Shown here: positions 1 to 8,600 of the stretch, in pieces
Layout: each line of letters begins with the position of its first letter
Position numbering within the stretch: position 1 is the first letter of the stretch
Assembly (NCBI GenBank): GCA_028284585.1
Contig: JANQRK010000011.1
Span: forward strand, 1 to 38,751
Length of the DNA: 38,751 nt
From: Chromatiales bacterium
GTDB taxonomy: Bacteria; Pseudomonadota; Gammaproteobacteria; Chromatiales; Chromatiaceae
Direction: 5' to 3'
Notes under the pieces: generated by a model
What the model was told of the DNA's origin: nothing
The model's database searches: none
Seen by the model: only the letters and a program-made list of their open reading frames with translations
Position numbers and translations under genes: made by a program

Positions 1-136
1 TATCGAGCTGGTGAAATTCGTAGTTGGACGATGCGGGTGAAATACCCAGCATACCGGCCGTTTGTCCAGTGGGCACCAAGAGTGCATAGGCAAGGATGAG
101 CAGTATCATGGGCGTTAGGTCGATGCGCGTGAGCAT
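1..136 (-). CDS. Possible N-terminal fragment of a membrane or exported protein, cut by the left edge
   Basis: Read leftward from an ATG at 136, the frame stays open for 45 codons to the edge of the window. It encodes a short polar start (MLTRID) followed by a hydrophobic stretch (LTPMILLILAYALLV) that would suit a signal anchor or signal peptide. The same frame is open further upstream, at least to about 238, so the start is uncertain. If real, the gene is transcribed away from yadG, and 137-409 is a divergent promoter region in which I recognise no clear motif. I do not recognise the family. The frame may be open by chance. Confidence 0.3.
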   Translation of the reverse strand, partial: MLTRIDLTPMILLILAYALLVPTGQTAGMLGISPASSNYEFHQLD

Positions 137-409
137 CGCCCTGGCCGTGTTGTCCCCGCGATTCGATAGCGATCCGAGCGAAACGCACGTCTTGTCTCGG
201 CCTATGTCCGTCAGTTGGTCTGACCTATGCGATCCGCCTGGGGATTCGGATGGGTATCTGCTTCCGACCGTCCTGTGCTCCTAGTTGTTCGATTTTCAAG
301 ATCATACGGTGGGATGAGGGGTAACACTCCATGTGGCCCACGCACTCCAAGGGAATGCGCTGGCGGCAGGTGATTTATCATACGACGCCAGCCCGTTATG
401 GACCGGACC

Positions 410-1342
410 ATGAAGGCCCTCGAGATCCGTAGTTTACGAAAGACCTACCGCAACGGCCATGAGGCCTTACTGGGTATTGATCTCGAGGTGGACGAGGGGG
501 ACTTCTTCGCCCTGCTCGGACCCAATGGTGCCGGCAAGTCGACGGCGATCGGTATCGTCAGCTCACTGGTCAACAAGACGGCGGGGCAGGTCCGGGTGTT
601 CGGCCATGATTTAGACACCCAACCGGAGGCTGTGAAGGCCACTATCGGTTTGGTGCCGCAGGAGTTCAACTTCAATCAGTTCGAGCCCGTGGTCGAGATC
701 TTGGTCAACCAGGCCGGCTACTATGGTATCCCGCGGCGTGAAGCCTTTCGGCGCGCCGAGAGTGCATTGCGCCAGCTCGACCTGTGGGACAAACGCAGTG
801 CCCAGGCACGCGATCTCTCGGGCGGCATGAAGCGCCGGTTGATGATTGCGCGGGCCTTGGTGCACCGGCCTCGTTTACTGATCTTGGACGAGCCAACCGC
901 CGGGGTGGATATCGAGATTCGACGCTCGATGTGGGACTTTCTGCGTGCGACCAATGCCAGTGGCACGACCATCATTTTGACCACCCACTATCTTGAAGAG
1001 GCCGAGAGTCTGTGCCGGCACATCGCAATCATCAACAATGGGCGGATTGCTGAGCGGGCACGCATGACTGATCTGCTGCGTCGCCTACACAGCGAGACCT
1101 TTGTCTTGGATTTGCGCGATGAACTCGACGACATTGGCACGCTCCCGGGTTTCCATGTTCGCCAACTCGACGCTACGACGCTCGAGGTCGCGGTGACCCG
1201 CGACAATGGCCTATCGTCGTTGTTCGTCGAGCTAAGTGCACGTGGCATCGAGGTCGCCAGTCTGCGCAATAAGCAGAACCGACTCGAGCAACTATTCATT
1301 GATATGGTCCAGGGCAATGACGCGCATGGTGGCGACGCATGA
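410..1342 (+). CDS. yadG: ABC transporter ATP-binding protein, YadG family
   Basis: This is the cytoplasmic ATPase subunit of an ABC-2 type exporter; the substrate is unknown. The Walker A motif GPNGAGKST is at residues 37-45. The signature LSGGMKRR, the Walker B segment LLILDEPTAGVD and the switch histidine (TTHYLEE) follow in order. I recognise long stretches resembling E. coli YadG, for example the region around LVPQEFNFN. The 310-residue length is normal for that family. I chose the ATG at 410 because the family begins only a few residues before the ALEI-type strand; an in-frame ATG at 398 would add four residues. The stop overlaps the yadH start as ATGA (1339-1342), so the two are translationally coupled. 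Confidence 0.93.
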   Translation: MKALEIRSLRKTYRNGHEALLGIDLEVDEGDFFALLGPNGAGKSTAIGIVSSLVNKTAGQVRVFGHDLDTQPEAVKATIGLVPQEFNFNQFEPVVEILVNQAGYYGIPRREAFRRAESALRQLDLWDKRSAQARDLSGGMKRRLMIARALVHRPRLLILDEPTAGVDIEIRRSMWDFLRATNASGTTIILTTHYLEEAESLCRHIAIINNGRIAERARMTDLLRRLHSETFVLDLRDELDDIGTLPGFHVRQLDATTLEVAVTRDNGLSSLFVELSARGIEVASLRNKQNRLEQLFIDMVQGNDAHGGDA

Positions 1343-2115
1343 GCCATGCTGCAGTCTACTGGGTTGCGTTTCGCACCATAGTTACCAAGGAGATCCTGCG
1401 CTTTAGTCGTATCTGGGTGCAAACAGTGTTGCCGCCAGCGATCACGATGGCATTGTATTTCGTGATCTTCGGCAAGTTGATCGGATCGCAGATCGGTGAC
1501 ATGGACGGCTTTCGCTATATCGACTTCATCGTGCCCGGGCTGATTCTGATGTCGGTAATCTCCAACAGCTATGCTAATGTCGTCTCGAGTGTCTATAGCA
1601 GCAAGTTCCAACACAATATCGAGGAGCTGCTAATTGCACCTTTGCCTAACTTCATCATCCTTGCCGGCTATGTCGCCGGTGGCGTCGCACGCGGGGTCAT
1701 CGTCGGCGTGGTCGTGACGCTGGTCTCTTTATTGTTTACCGACCTGGCCATCCACAGCTACGCGGTGACGCTGGCCGTGTTCGTGTTGACCTCGGTGCTG
1801 TTTTCGATCGCCGGGTTCATCAATGCGGTGTATGCCAACAGCTTCGACGACATCTCGATTGTGCCGACCTTCGTATTGACTCCGCTGACTTATCTAGGTG
1901 GAGTGTTCTACAGCATCAGAATGTTGCCGGAATTCTGGCAGGGGGTGTCGCTGGCCAATCCCGTACTGTACATGGTCAATGCCTTTCGATTCGGTCTGCT
2001 CGGCGTCAGCGACATCGCGCTGTGGCTGGCGTTCGTGATCATCCTCGGTTTTGTCCTGGTACTTGGCGGGTTTGCGATGTGGTTGTTGGCGCGCGGTGTG
2101 GGTATTAAGAGTTGA
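1339..2115 (+). CDS. yadH: ABC-2 type transporter permease, YadH family
   Basis: This is the inner-membrane permease partner of YadG, 258 residues with about six hydrophobic segments. Characteristic stretches include IWVQTVLPPAITM near the N terminus, FIVPGLILMSVI, and the conserved FDDISIVPTFVLTPLTYLGG block, which closely resembles E. coli YadH. The start ATG at 1339 overlaps the yadG stop. The gene also overlaps the next start through a TTGA junction at 2112-2115, so four transport and peptidase genes appear to be read as one unit. The transported substrate cannot be inferred. Confidence 0.93.
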   Translation: MSHAAVYWVAFRTIVTKEILRFSRIWVQTVLPPAITMALYFVIFGKLIGSQIGDMDGFRYIDFIVPGLILMSVISNSYANVVSSVYSSKFQHNIEELLIAPLPNFIILAGYVAGGVARGVIVGVVVTLVSLLFTDLAIHSYAVTLAVFVLTSVLFSIAGFINAVYANSFDDISIVPTFVLTPLTYLGGVFYSIRMLPEFWQGVSLANPVLYMVNAFRFGLLGVSDIALWLAFVIILGFVLVLGGFAMWLLARGVGIKS

Positions 2116-3407
2116 GCGGATCCCAAGTACAGCACAGCAGGCGGCGCGCGCAGTGGTCCTGGGCGCTATACGACTGGGCCAATTCGGCCTTTGCGACGAC
2201 CGTGATGGCCGGTTTCTTCCCGGTGTTCTTCAAGTCTTACTGGGCCGGCGATATGGCGGCGACCGAGAGCACGGTACGCCTGGGCACGGCCAACGCACTC
2301 GCCTCGCTGCTGGTCGTGTTGCTCGCGCCCTTGCTCGGAGTGATCGCGGACCGTTGCGGCTACAAGAAGCGCCTGTTGCTGATGCTGGCAATGCTTGGGG
2401 CGCTGATGAGCGGCAGCCTGTACTTGGTGGGCGAGGGCTACTGGCTGGTTGCGGCGGCTCTGTATGTGTTTGCGGTGATCGGCTTTGCCGGCGGCAATGT
2501 CACTTACGATGCCTTGCTGCTCGACGTCGCCGAGCGCGCCGAGCTGGAGCGTATCTCGGCACGCGGCTTTGCGCTTGGCTACCTGGGCGGCGGGCTACTG
2601 TTTGCGCTCAATGTCCTGATGGTGCTGTACCCCGAGAGTTTTGGTTTGGCCGACAAGGGCCAGGCGGTGCGGGTCGCCTTTTTGAGTGTCGCGCTGTGGT
2701 GGGCCTTGTTTACGCTGCCTGTGCTGTTGTTCGTGCGTGAGCCGCCACGCGCCCAGGGTGCCGCAGCGAGCGCGGGATTCACCGGGGCCTGGACCGAGTT
2801 GCGCTTTACTTGGCGGCTGTTGCGCAGTCTGCCGATGGCCTTTCTGTTTCTGCTCGCCTACTGGTGCTATATCGACGGCGTCGACACCATCGTGCGCATG
2901 GCGGTCGATTACGGATTGGCGTTGGGATTTCCCTCGGAGAGTCTGCTTTCTGCACTGCTGCTGACCCAATTCGTCGGCTTCCCCGCGGCCTTGTTGTTCG
3001 GCCGGCTCGGTGATCGCATCGGCGCCAAACGGGCCATCTGGCTGGCGCTTATGGTGTACGTAATCGCTGTGTTTTGGGCATGGCGCATGACTGCGGCCTG
3101 GGAATTTTATGGCTTGGCGGTAATGATCGGTCTAGTCCAGGGAGGCATTCAGTCGATGAGCCGCGCCTTGTACGCGCGCTTGATACCCGCGGAACATGCC
3201 GGGCGCTTGTTCGGTCTGTACAACATGATGGGCAAGTTCGCGGCGGTGGTCGGTCCCCTGTTGGTTGGCTGGGTGGCGCTGCTCAGTGGTAGCTCACGCA
3301 TTGGGATCTTGAGCATCTTGATACTGTTCCTGGTTGGCGGGCTTCTGTTAGCGGGGGTACGCGTGGCCGAGGGCGAGCGCCAGGCGGCGCGAGTTGTGGG
3401 GGGATGA
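2112..3407 (+). CDS. MFS transporter, UMF1 / Atg22-like
   Basis: A 431-residue polytopic membrane protein with about twelve hydrophobic segments. The N-terminal segment WALYDWANSAFATTV is typical of the UMF1 (unknown major facilitator) branch, which includes the fungal vacuolar amino-acid effluxer Atg22. The motif around GVIADRCGYKKR is the MFS loop 2-3 signature, and LFGRLGDRIGAKR is its counterpart in the second half. The likely start is a TTG at 2112 that overlaps the yadH stop. The next gene starts at 3408, directly after this stop codon. A role as an exporter of small metabolites is a family-level inference; the substrate is unknown. Confidence 0.88.
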   Translation: MSGSQVQHSRRRAQWSWALYDWANSAFATTVMAGFFPVFFKSYWAGDMAATESTVRLGTANALASLLVVLLAPLLGVIADRCGYKKRLLLMLAMLGALMSGSLYLVGEGYWLVAAALYVFAVIGFAGGNVTYDALLLDVAERAELERISARGFALGYLGGGLLFALNVLMVLYPESFGLADKGQAVRVAFLSVALWWALFTLPVLLFVREPPRAQGAAASAGFTGAWTELRFTWRLLRSLPMAFLFLLAYWCYIDGVDTIVRMAVDYGLALGFPSESLLSALLLTQFVGFPAALLFGRLGDRIGAKRAIWLALMVYVIAVFWAWRMTAAWEFYGLAVMIGLVQGGIQSMSRALYARLIPAEHAGRLFGLYNMMGKFAAVVGPLLVGWVALLSGSSRIGILSILILFLVGGLLLAGVRVAEGERQAARVVGG

Positions 3408-4091
3408 ATGGTATATCTGGCAGTCGCCTTACTGATCGCGGCGGCGATCTATCTGCCCCAGTGGTGGGTTCAGCATGTGCTGGCACGCTACAACCGTAAG
3501 CCGGAGGCAAACTTCCCAGGGACTGGTGGCGAGCTGGCACGCCACCTACTCGAGCGCTTCGGACTGGACAGCGTCCGGGTCGAGACGACCGAGACCGGCG
3601 ATCACTACGACCCGAATGCCCGCTGTGTTCGCTTGACCCGAGACAAGTTCGAGGGCCAGACGCTGACTGCGATTACTGTCGCTGCCCATGAATGTGGCCA
3701 TGCGTTGCAGCACGCCGGACAGGAGCCGCTGTTTCGGTTGCGCTCGCGACTGGCTGCCTCAGCGGTATGGGCCGGGCGGATCGGTTCGCTGTTACTGTTC
3801 GCTGCCCCCTTCCTGGCGTTTGCCGCGCGCGCGCCCTCGCCAGCCCTGGCTTCGATCCTGGGGGGCTTCCTGATCATGGGCTTCGGACTGTTGGTGCAAC
3901 TGGTTACCTTGCCGGTCGAACTCGACGCCAGCTTTCGCAAGGCCTTGCCCCTACTCGAGGCCGGCTACCTGACCTCGGATCAGGTGCCCGCGGCACGCCG
4001 CATACTGCGCGCTGCGGCACTCACCTATGTAGCGGCCTCTTTGGCCGGCCTGCTCAATTTCTGGCGCTGGATGGCCGTCCTGCGCCGTTGA
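3408..4091 (+). CDS. Membrane zinc metallopeptidase, YugP / Zn_peptidase_2 family
   Basis: A 227-residue integral membrane protein. An N-terminal helix (residues about 2-20) precedes a soluble part that carries the zinc-binding HExxH motif as H94-E-C-G-H98 in AHECGHALQH, followed by further transmembrane helices (GSLLLFAAPFLAF and ILGGFLIMGFGLLVQL). That layout and length fit the YugP-type peptidases (PF04298). The physiological substrate of the family is unknown. The ATG at 3408 follows the stop of the MFS gene with no spacer, suggesting cotranscription with yadGH. This seems to be the last gene before the flagellar block. Confidence 0.88.
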   Translation: MVYLAVALLIAAAIYLPQWWVQHVLARYNRKPEANFPGTGGELARHLLERFGLDSVRVETTETGDHYDPNARCVRLTRDKFEGQTLTAITVAAHECGHALQHAGQEPLFRLRSRLAASAVWAGRIGSLLLFAAPFLAFAARAPSPALASILGGFLIMGFGLLVQLVTLPVELDASFRKALPLLEAGYLTSDQVPAARRILRAAALTYVAASLAGLLNFWRWMAVLRR

Positions 4092-4252
4092 ATTCAACTA
4101 GTCGTGCGTTGGGTGCCGGATCTCGATCTAGGGCCGCGCGGCTGCCGAGTTTCCGCCTGATCGCTCTCTGTCAGATCGTCAATTGCCTGACGGCTTCCCG
4201 AAGCCGCTCTGCAACTATCTGAAATCAATTGATTTAATTCTTCCGTTTTCGA

Positions 4253-4268
4253 TGGCATAGGGTTTGCA
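4253..4268 (+). promoter_or_regulatory. Sigma-54 (-24/-12) promoter of the fliL operon
   Basis: The sequence TGGCATAGGGTTTGCA matches the RpoN consensus TGGCAC-N5-TTGCA with the invariant GG (4254-4255) and GC (4266-4267) separated by exactly ten bases. Transcription would start near 4279, giving a leader of about 50 nt before the fliL ATG at 4329. In Pseudomonas and Vibrio the fliL operon is a class of flagellar genes driven by RpoN with FleQ/FlrC-type activators, so the position agrees with known regulation. I did not find an activator gene in the window. Confidence 0.8.
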
Positions 4269-4328
4269 GCAGCTGCGACAGCAGGGTATCTACCGCTGCG
4301 TTCACTCGTTGATGATGGATGAATTCGA

Positions 4329-4835
4329 ATGGCAGATGAAAAAGATATTGCAGACGACGCGGCGCCGGCAGGTGGTGGCAAAAAGAAGCTGATCCTGATT
4401 GTAGCGGGGGCCGTGGTGTTGATGTCGCTCGGTGCCGGGGGCGCGGTCTTTTTGTTCATGGGCGGCGAGGACAGCGCACCAAACGGCGAGGCCGAGGTCG
4501 TCGAAGAAGAACAGGGTGATCCGGTATATCACGCCTTCAAGCCAGCGTTCGTCGTCAGCCTACCGCCGGGTGGTCCCGCTGGGATGCTGCAGGTCGGGAT
4601 CGATGTGATGACCCGTACTCCAGAGGTGGTCGAGGTCCTACAGGCCAACGATCCGATGCTGCGCCACCACATCATCAATTTGCTCGAAGGGCAGGAAGCA
4701 GCCGCGTTGATGACCCTGGAGGGCAAGCAGGCGCTGCAGACGGCTTTACATGAACTGTTGAGTGACAAGCTCGAGGAGTTCGACGAACCCGGCAAGATCA
4801 AGGGTGTGTATTTCACCCAATTGGTACTGCAGTAA
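4329..4835 (+). CDS. fliL: Flagellar basal-body-associated protein FliL
   Basis: FliL is a single-pass inner-membrane protein that sits around the stator and supports motor torque. The 168-residue product has a short charged N terminus, a glycine-rich transmembrane helix at about residues 19-42 (LILIVAGAVVLM onward), then an acidic linker and a periplasmic stomatin-like domain containing YHAFKPAFVVSLPP. It ends with the usual VYFTQLVLQ. It is the first gene of the flagellar operon behind the sigma-54 site, and the stop is only two bases from the fliM start. Confidence 0.93.
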   Translation: MADEKDIADDAAPAGGGKKKLILIVAGAVVLMSLGAGGAVFLFMGGEDSAPNGEAEVVEEEQGDPVYHAFKPAFVVSLPPGGPAGMLQVGIDVMTRTPEVVEVLQANDPMLRHHIINLLEGQEAAALMTLEGKQALQTALHELLSDKLEEFDEPGKIKGVYFTQLVLQ

Positions 4836-4837
4836 TC

Positions 4838-5893
4838 GTGGCGGGTTCAGACCTACTTTCTCAGGACGAAATTGACGCCCTGTTGCATGGCGTCGATAGC
4901 GGCGAGGTTGGAGCTGCCAGTGAGAGTCTGCACGATGCGTCCGAGGCGACCGCCTACGACTTCACCAGTCAGGACCGGATCGTTCGCGGGCGGATGCCCA
5001 CCCTGGAGATGATCAACGAGCGCTTCGCGCGACAGTTCCGGGGCAGCCTGTTCGACATGTTAGGACGCAAAGCGGATATCTCCATATCCGGCGTCCAGAT
5101 GCTCAAGTTCTCTGAATTTGTACATAGCTTGTTCGTACCGACCAGCCTCAATATTACGCGGGTGCCGCCATTGCGGGGCAGGTGGCTGTTCGTGCTCGAC
5201 CCCAAGTTGGTGTTCAGCGTGGTCGATAACTACTTCGGTGGCAGCGGTCGTTTCCAGACCAAGATAGAGGGGAGGGATTTTGCGCCCACCGAACTGCGGG
5301 TCATCCAGATACTCCTGGGGATCGTCTACCGCGATCTTGGCCTTGCATGGGAGCCGGTATTGAACATCGAGTTCGAGTACCAGAGCTCCGAAGTGAACCC
5401 GCAGTTCGCCAATATCGTCTCGCCATCCGAGGTGGTTGTGGTGACGACCTTCACCATCGATCTCGAGACAGGTGGTGGAGACTTCTCTATTTGTTTGCCG
5501 TATTCGACGCTAGAGCCGATCCGCGAGCTGCTGGACGATGGCATGCAAAGCGAGCGCAGCGAACGCGATGCGCGCTGGGAGACCGCGATGCGGCAAGAGA
5601 TCATGGGGGCGAAAGTCGAGATCAGCAGTCAGTTCGGCGAGGCGACCCTACCGCTACGGGCCCTGGCCGAGTTACAGGTGGGCGATGTTATTCCGCTCGA
5701 GGTGGAGCCCGAGGTCGATGTGTGCGCAGAGGCCCTGCCATTGTTTCGTGGCAGTCTCGGGGTACACAACAACAGTTATGCCATCAAGGTCTCGGAATGG
5801 ATCCGGCGCGACAGTACGCAGCAACTGCACGAGCTTATTGTGCCACCCAAAAAGCGCAAGGGTACCGAACTAGTGCCACAAGAGAAGACATGA
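4838..5893 (+). CDS. fliM: Flagellar motor switch protein FliM
   Basis: FliM forms the C-ring with FliG and FliN and is the docking point for phosphorylated CheY. The N-terminal CheY-binding peptide LSQDEIDALL is present at residues 6-15. The middle CheC-like domain (SISGVQMLKFSEF, PTSLNITRVPPLRG) and the C-terminal SpoA domain (GDVIPLEVEPEVDV) follow. The start is GTG at 4838, two bases after the fliL stop. The 351-residue length is slightly above the usual 320-340. The intact CheY-binding motif indicates that switching is under chemotaxis control even though the kinase genes are not nearby. Confidence 0.95.
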   Translation: MAGSDLLSQDEIDALLHGVDSGEVGAASESLHDASEATAYDFTSQDRIVRGRMPTLEMINERFARQFRGSLFDMLGRKADISISGVQMLKFSEFVHSLFVPTSLNITRVPPLRGRWLFVLDPKLVFSVVDNYFGGSGRFQTKIEGRDFAPTELRVIQILLGIVYRDLGLAWEPVLNIEFEYQSSEVNPQFANIVSPSEVVVVTTFTIDLETGGGDFSICLPYSTLEPIRELLDDGMQSERSERDARWETAMRQEIMGAKVEISSQFGEATLPLRALAELQVGDVIPLEVEPEVDVCAEALPLFRGSLGVHNNSYAIKVSEWIRRDSTQQLHELIVPPKKRKGTELVPQEKT

Positions 5894-5909
5894 CGAGGCG
5901 AAGCGACCT

Positions 5910-6311
5910 ATGAGCGAAGAGCAGAACGATAGCGACCTGGCCGTGGCCGATGAATCGGCCGAAGCCTTGGAGGAACAGAGTCAAGGTGGTAGCGCCGCCG
6001 AGGCGGCCCAGTTCGAGCAGCTGCAGCCCGAGCAAGATGCTCGAGGTGATGTAAAGATCGATGCGATTCTAGACGTCCCAGTCACGGTTGCGATGGAGAT
6101 TGGGCGCGCTCGAATCACCATCCAAAACCTATTGCACCTCAATCAGGGCTCGGTAGTGGAGCTCGACCGCCTGGCCGGTGAGCCCATGGACGTCCTGGTC
6201 AACGGTACCTTGATCGCGCAAGGCGAGGTGGTTGTTGTCAACGATAAATTCGGCGTCCGCCTGACAGATATTGTGAGCCCGGCCGACCGGGTCAAGAAGT
6301 TGAGCGGGTGA
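5910..6311 (+). CDS. fliN: Flagellar motor switch protein FliN
   Basis: FliN is the lower C-ring subunit that also helps to dock the export ATPase complex. The 133-residue product has an acidic, low-complexity first half (Glu, Ala and Gln rich, to about residue 50) and a C-terminal SpoA domain with DAILDVPVTVAMEIGR, LNQGSVVELDRLAGEP and VVVNDKFGVRLTDI, all characteristic. It lies 16 bases after fliM, with a GAGG element shortly upstream of its ATG. Confidence 0.95.
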   Translation: MSEEQNDSDLAVADESAEALEEQSQGGSAAEAAQFEQLQPEQDARGDVKIDAILDVPVTVAMEIGRARITIQNLLHLNQGSVVELDRLAGEPMDVLVNGTLIAQGEVVVVNDKFGVRLTDIVSPADRVKKLSG

Positions 6312-6369
6312 TATGCATGATTCGCTGTTGCCATAAGCTTCCCCAGCACGACGCTAAGGGATAGGGAGG

Positions 6370-6798
6370 ATGCGATACGCTCTCACCAGCACCCTGGTGC
6401 TGCCGGTTGCCTGGGATCTGGCGCTTGCGTCCGATGAGAGCGCGTCGCGTCTGGTCGAGTCACCGCTGAGCACGGCCAACCTACTGCAAACTGCTGGTGG
6501 TTTGCTGCTCGTGGTCGGCGTGATGTTGGTGCTGGCCTGGTTGGTAAAACGCTATGTCCAGCTGCCTGGCCAGGGCAAGGGTCAGGTGCAAATCCTCGGC
6601 GGCGTCTCGCTCGGCGCTCGCGAGAGGGCGGTGTTGCTGTCGGTGGACGGGCGACGGCTGTTGGTCGGTGTCGCGCCCGGTCGGGTGCAGACCTTGCTGG
6701 ACTTGAGTGGTTCATCCGGTCCCATCACGAGTTTTGGCGACCGGCTCGATCGGGCCTCTACCGCGATCGACGGCCGCCGGCCTGAGGCTGATTCATGA
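6370..6798 (+). CDS. fliO: Flagellar protein FliO
   Basis: FliO is a small, poorly conserved membrane protein that acts as an assembly factor for the FliP ring of the export gate. The 142-residue product has an N-terminal hydrophobic segment that could be a signal peptide, a transmembrane helix at about residues 40-57 ([16 protein letters not shown]), then a cytoplasmic domain with the [21 protein letters not shown] pattern of the family. The stop overlaps the fliP ATG (ATGA, 6795-6798). Assignment rests on this pattern plus its position between fliN and fliP. Confidence 0.88.
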   Translation: MRYALTSTLVLPVAWDLALASDESASRLVESPLSTANLLQTAGGLLLVVGVMLVLAWLVKRYVQLPGQGKGQVQILGGVSLGARERAVLLSVDGRRLLVGVAPGRVQTLLDLSGSSGPITSFGDRLDRASTAIDGRRPEADS

Positions 6799-7529
6799 AG
6801 GTCTTGCTACTGATGGCATTGATGCTAGGTAGCTCCCTGGCCCTGGGTGCGCCGGGAATCGACGCGGTGACCGTCACCCCGGGTGCCGATGGCGAACAGA
6901 CCTACACATTGTCTCTCCAGGTGCTCCTGGTGATGACGGCGCTGAGCATGTTGCCGGCGGCATTGATCCTGATGACATCGTTCACCCGCATCGTGATCGT
7001 ATTGTCAATCTTGCGCCAAGCCCTGGGTACCGCCCAGACGCCGTCTAATCAGATCCTGATCGGCCTGGCCTTGTTTTTGACCCTGTTCATCATGGGGCCG
7101 GTGCTGAGTGAGGTCTATGAGACCGCATTAAAGCCCTATTTGGCGGATCAGCTGTCCGCCGACGCAGCGCTCGACATCGCCCAAGTGCCGGTGCGCGAGT
7201 TCATGTTGGCACAGACTCGAGATGACGACCTGGCGCTGTTCGCTAGGATCTCGGGTCGTGAGGGCTTCGAGCAGGAAGCAGACGTGCCCTTTACCTTGTT
7301 GATGCCGGCATTTGCGACCAGTGAACTGAAGACTGCGTTCCAGATCGGCTTTCTATTGTTCATCCCGTTTCTGGTGATCGACTTAGTCGTGGCCAGTGTA
7401 TTGATGTCGATGGGCATGATGATGCTTTCGCCGCTGATCATTTCACTTCCGTTCAAGATCATGTTGTTCGTGCTGGTCGATGGCTGGGCCTTAGTGCTCG
7501 GAACACTGGCGACCAGTTTCTACGTATAG
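6795..7529 (+). CDS. fliP: Flagellar export gate protein FliP
   Basis: FliP forms the pentameric core of the type III export gate with FliQ and FliR. The 244-residue protein starts with a cleavable signal peptide ([18 protein letters not shown]), as is usual for FliP in this group. Conserved blocks [26 protein letters not shown], the [13 protein letters not shown] region and the C-terminal [20 protein letters not shown] are present. The last of these is the membrane-edge segment typical of FliP/YscR. It overlaps fliO by four bases, and the strong Shine-Dalgarno run of fliQ begins at its stop. Confidence 0.96.
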   Translation: MKVLLLMALMLGSSLALGAPGIDAVTVTPGADGEQTYTLSLQVLLVMTALSMLPAALILMTSFTRIVIVLSILRQALGTAQTPSNQILIGLALFLTLFIMGPVLSEVYETALKPYLADQLSADAALDIAQVPVREFMLAQTRDDDLALFARISGREGFEQEADVPFTLLMPAFATSELKTAFQIGFLLFIPFLVIDLVVASVLMSMGMMMLSPLIISLPFKIMLFVLVDGWALVLGTLATSFYV

Positions 7530-7539
7530 GAGAGGGGGG

Positions 7540-7809
7540 ATGGACGCAGACAGTGTCGTTAGCGTGGGCCGTCAGGCGATGGAGGTGACCATTTTGCTGG
7601 CCGCCCCGATCTTGCTCAGCTCCCTCGCCGTCGGGCTGGTGGTCGCGATGTTCCAGGCGGCTACCCAGATCAACGAGATGACATTGAGCTTTGTTCCCAA
7701 ACTGATGATTGTGGCAGTGGTAATGATGGCTGCAGGTCCATGGATGTTACGCCAAATCACCGGCTTCACCGAGCGCCTGGTCGAAAACATCCCCTTCTTG
7801 ATCGGTTAA
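7540..7809 (+). CDS. fliQ: Flagellar export gate protein FliQ
   Basis: FliQ is the small two-helix component of the export gate. The 89-residue length is exactly typical. Both hydrophobic hairpins are visible (VTILLAAPILLSSLAVGLVV and PKLMIVAVVMMAAGPWML), with the conserved QAATQINEMTLSFVPK loop between them. The ATG at 7540 is preceded by a very purine-rich AGGAGAGGGGGG, the strongest ribosome binding site in the cluster, which fits the need for several FliQ copies per gate. Confidence 0.96.
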   Translation: MDADSVVSVGRQAMEVTILLAAPILLSSLAVGLVVAMFQAATQINEMTLSFVPKLMIVAVVMMAAGPWMLRQITGFTERLVENIPFLIG

Positions 7810-7817
7810 GCGCGTGC

Positions 7818-8594
7818 ATGCAGTTTACCGAGGCACAGATCGCCCAATGGCTTGCCGATATCCTCTGGCCACTATTGCGCATTGGCGCCATGATGATGGT
7901 GGCGCCGATCTTCAGTGTGCGCCAGATACCCGTCCGCTTCAGGGCATTACTCGCGGTATTGATCACCTTGATTGTGCAGCCGGTACTGGCACCGGCGCCA
8001 TTGGTGCCGGTATTCAGCATCGATGCCCTGTTAATAGCCTTTCAGCAGATGGCGATCGGTGTGGCCTTGGGATTCTTGTTGCAGATGGCATTCAATGCCC
8101 TGATCTTTGGCGGCCAGGTGATGGCCTACAGCATGGGCTTGGGGTTTGCCAACATGGTGGACCCCACCAATGGTGTACAGGTCCCCGTGGTCGCCCAGTT
8201 TTGGCTGATCTTGGCGATGCTGGCCTTCCTACTGGTGAATGGTCATCTGCTATTGATTGCGGCCGTCGTCGAAACCTTCAATGTGTTGCCGATTGCAAGC
8301 GATGGTCTGACTCGGGCCGGCATCTGGGAGCTATTGTCCTGGGCCTCGCGGATGTTTGCTGCCGGCCTACTGATGGCCATGCCAGTGATTACTGCGCTGC
8401 TGTTGGTCAATATCGGTATGGGTGTGGTGTCACGAGCGGCCCCGCAACTCAATATCTTCGCGATCGGTTTTCCGATCACCCTGATGATGGGCCTCATTCT
8501 GATCTGGACCACGCTGCCTCAGGTGATGGGCAGCTTCGGCGGATTGGTCAACGAGACCTTCGAGCACTCGCTGCGCGTCCTCTCTACGCGGTGA
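7818..8594 (+). CDS. fliR: Flagellar export gate protein FliR
   Basis: FliR completes the FliPQR export gate. The 258-residue product has about six hydrophobic segments. It contains the family blocks LRIGAMMMVAPIFSVRQIPVR, the MGLGFANMVDPTNGVQVPV loop and the C-terminal APQLNIFAIGFPITLMMGL. I chose the ATG at 7818, which gives MQFTEAQIAQW, a normal FliR start lying eight bases after fliQ. The frame is open further upstream but only as an overlap with fliQ. FlhB follows after six bases. Confidence 0.95.
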   Translation: MQFTEAQIAQWLADILWPLLRIGAMMMVAPIFSVRQIPVRFRALLAVLITLIVQPVLAPAPLVPVFSIDALLIAFQQMAIGVALGFLLQMAFNALIFGGQVMAYSMGLGFANMVDPTNGVQVPVVAQFWLILAMLAFLLVNGHLLLIAAVVETFNVLPIASDGLTRAGIWELLSWASRMFAAGLLMAMPVITALLLVNIGMGVVSRAAPQLNIFAIGFPITLMMGLILIWTTLPQVMGSFGGLVNETFEHSLRVLSTR

Positions 8595-8600
8595 ACGAGT

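Noticed and set aside
988..1614. 208-codon open frame on the - strand
   Set aside because: Antisense to the yadG/yadH junction; no family resemblance.
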